Assembly: GCA_024409145.1 (NCBI GenBank)
Contig: JAKSUF010000020.1
Coordinates: forward strand, 1 to 12,737
Origin: an archaeon
Lineage (GTDB): Archaea; Methanobacteriota; Methanobacteria; Methanobacteriales; Methanobacteriaceae
DNA: 12,737 nt
Direction of reading: 5' to 3'
Below are positions 12,623 to 12,737 of this stretch, piece after piece. The notes beneath the pieces were generated by a model. The model was given only the letters and a program-made list of their open reading frames with translations, did not search any database and had not been told where the DNA came from. The translations under genes were made by a program, and so were the position numbers. How positions within the stretch are numbered: position 1 is the first letter of the stretch; every line of letters starts with the position of its first letter.

Positions 12623-12737
12623 TAGTTTTTTAGTTTTATTTTTTATTTTCTTCTTTCTATACATTTTATTCATCTAGTATTTTTTTAATTATTTTATAAT
12701 TTAGTTAGTAGTTTTTTTTTTTTAAAATTATGTTGGT

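Overview
The window is strongly AT-rich DNA from a methanogenic archaeon, most likely a Methanobrevibacter or close relative in the Methanobacteriales; the species cannot be fixed from this sequence. The evidence is an F420H2 oxidase gene (fprA) divergent from the methanogen-specific regulator gene msvR, a tRNA without an encoded CCA, archaeal TATA boxes, oligo-T terminators, and GGAG/AGGTGA ribosome binding sites.

Layout, left to right. (1) 70-2669: fprA (minus strand) and msvR (plus strand) diverge from a 560-base intergenic region. It holds two candidate MsvR operators of the form TTCGTA-N4-TACGAA, one of them directly upstream of a strong TATA box for msvR. A four-copy 14-bp T-rich tandem repeat follows msvR. 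(2) 2896-5650: an XPD/DinG-type iron-sulphur helicase with an extra N-terminal zinc-binding motif, then a YgjP-like zinc metallopeptidase. (3) 5651-6869: a 42-bp direct repeat, then a tRNA-Arg(UCG) only 18 nt upstream of hisF, so the two probably share a transcript. (4) 7010-8053: an OGG1-type 8-oxoguanine DNA glycosylase. (5) 8214-10165: a MarR regulator and a 14-helix MFS drug exporter, probably one operon controlled through a 22-bp perfect palindrome over the promoter. (6) 10160-10372: a convergent terminator region with several hairpins, one of them duplicated. (7) 10381-10809: a cyclophilin-type prolyl isomerase on the minus strand. (8) 10810-12737: a long noncoding stretch with a 16-bp palindrome, then a cbiM/nikM-type cobalt or nickel transporter gene followed by an unrecognised secreted, membrane-anchored protein in the position where CbiN/NikN would be expected.

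Two themes link genes. Oxygen defence and DNA damage are over-represented on the left: the O2-reducing flavoprotein and its redox regulator, an Fe-S helicase and an 8-oxoguanine glycosylase all lie within 8 kb. On the right, the cbiM pair looks like an ECF-type metal uptake locus whose ATPase and T component are not in the window. The strongest candidates for something undescribed are the CbiM partner protein, the operators in the fprA-msvR region, and a tRNA-Arg that carries the G3:U70 pair normally diagnostic of tRNA-Ala.
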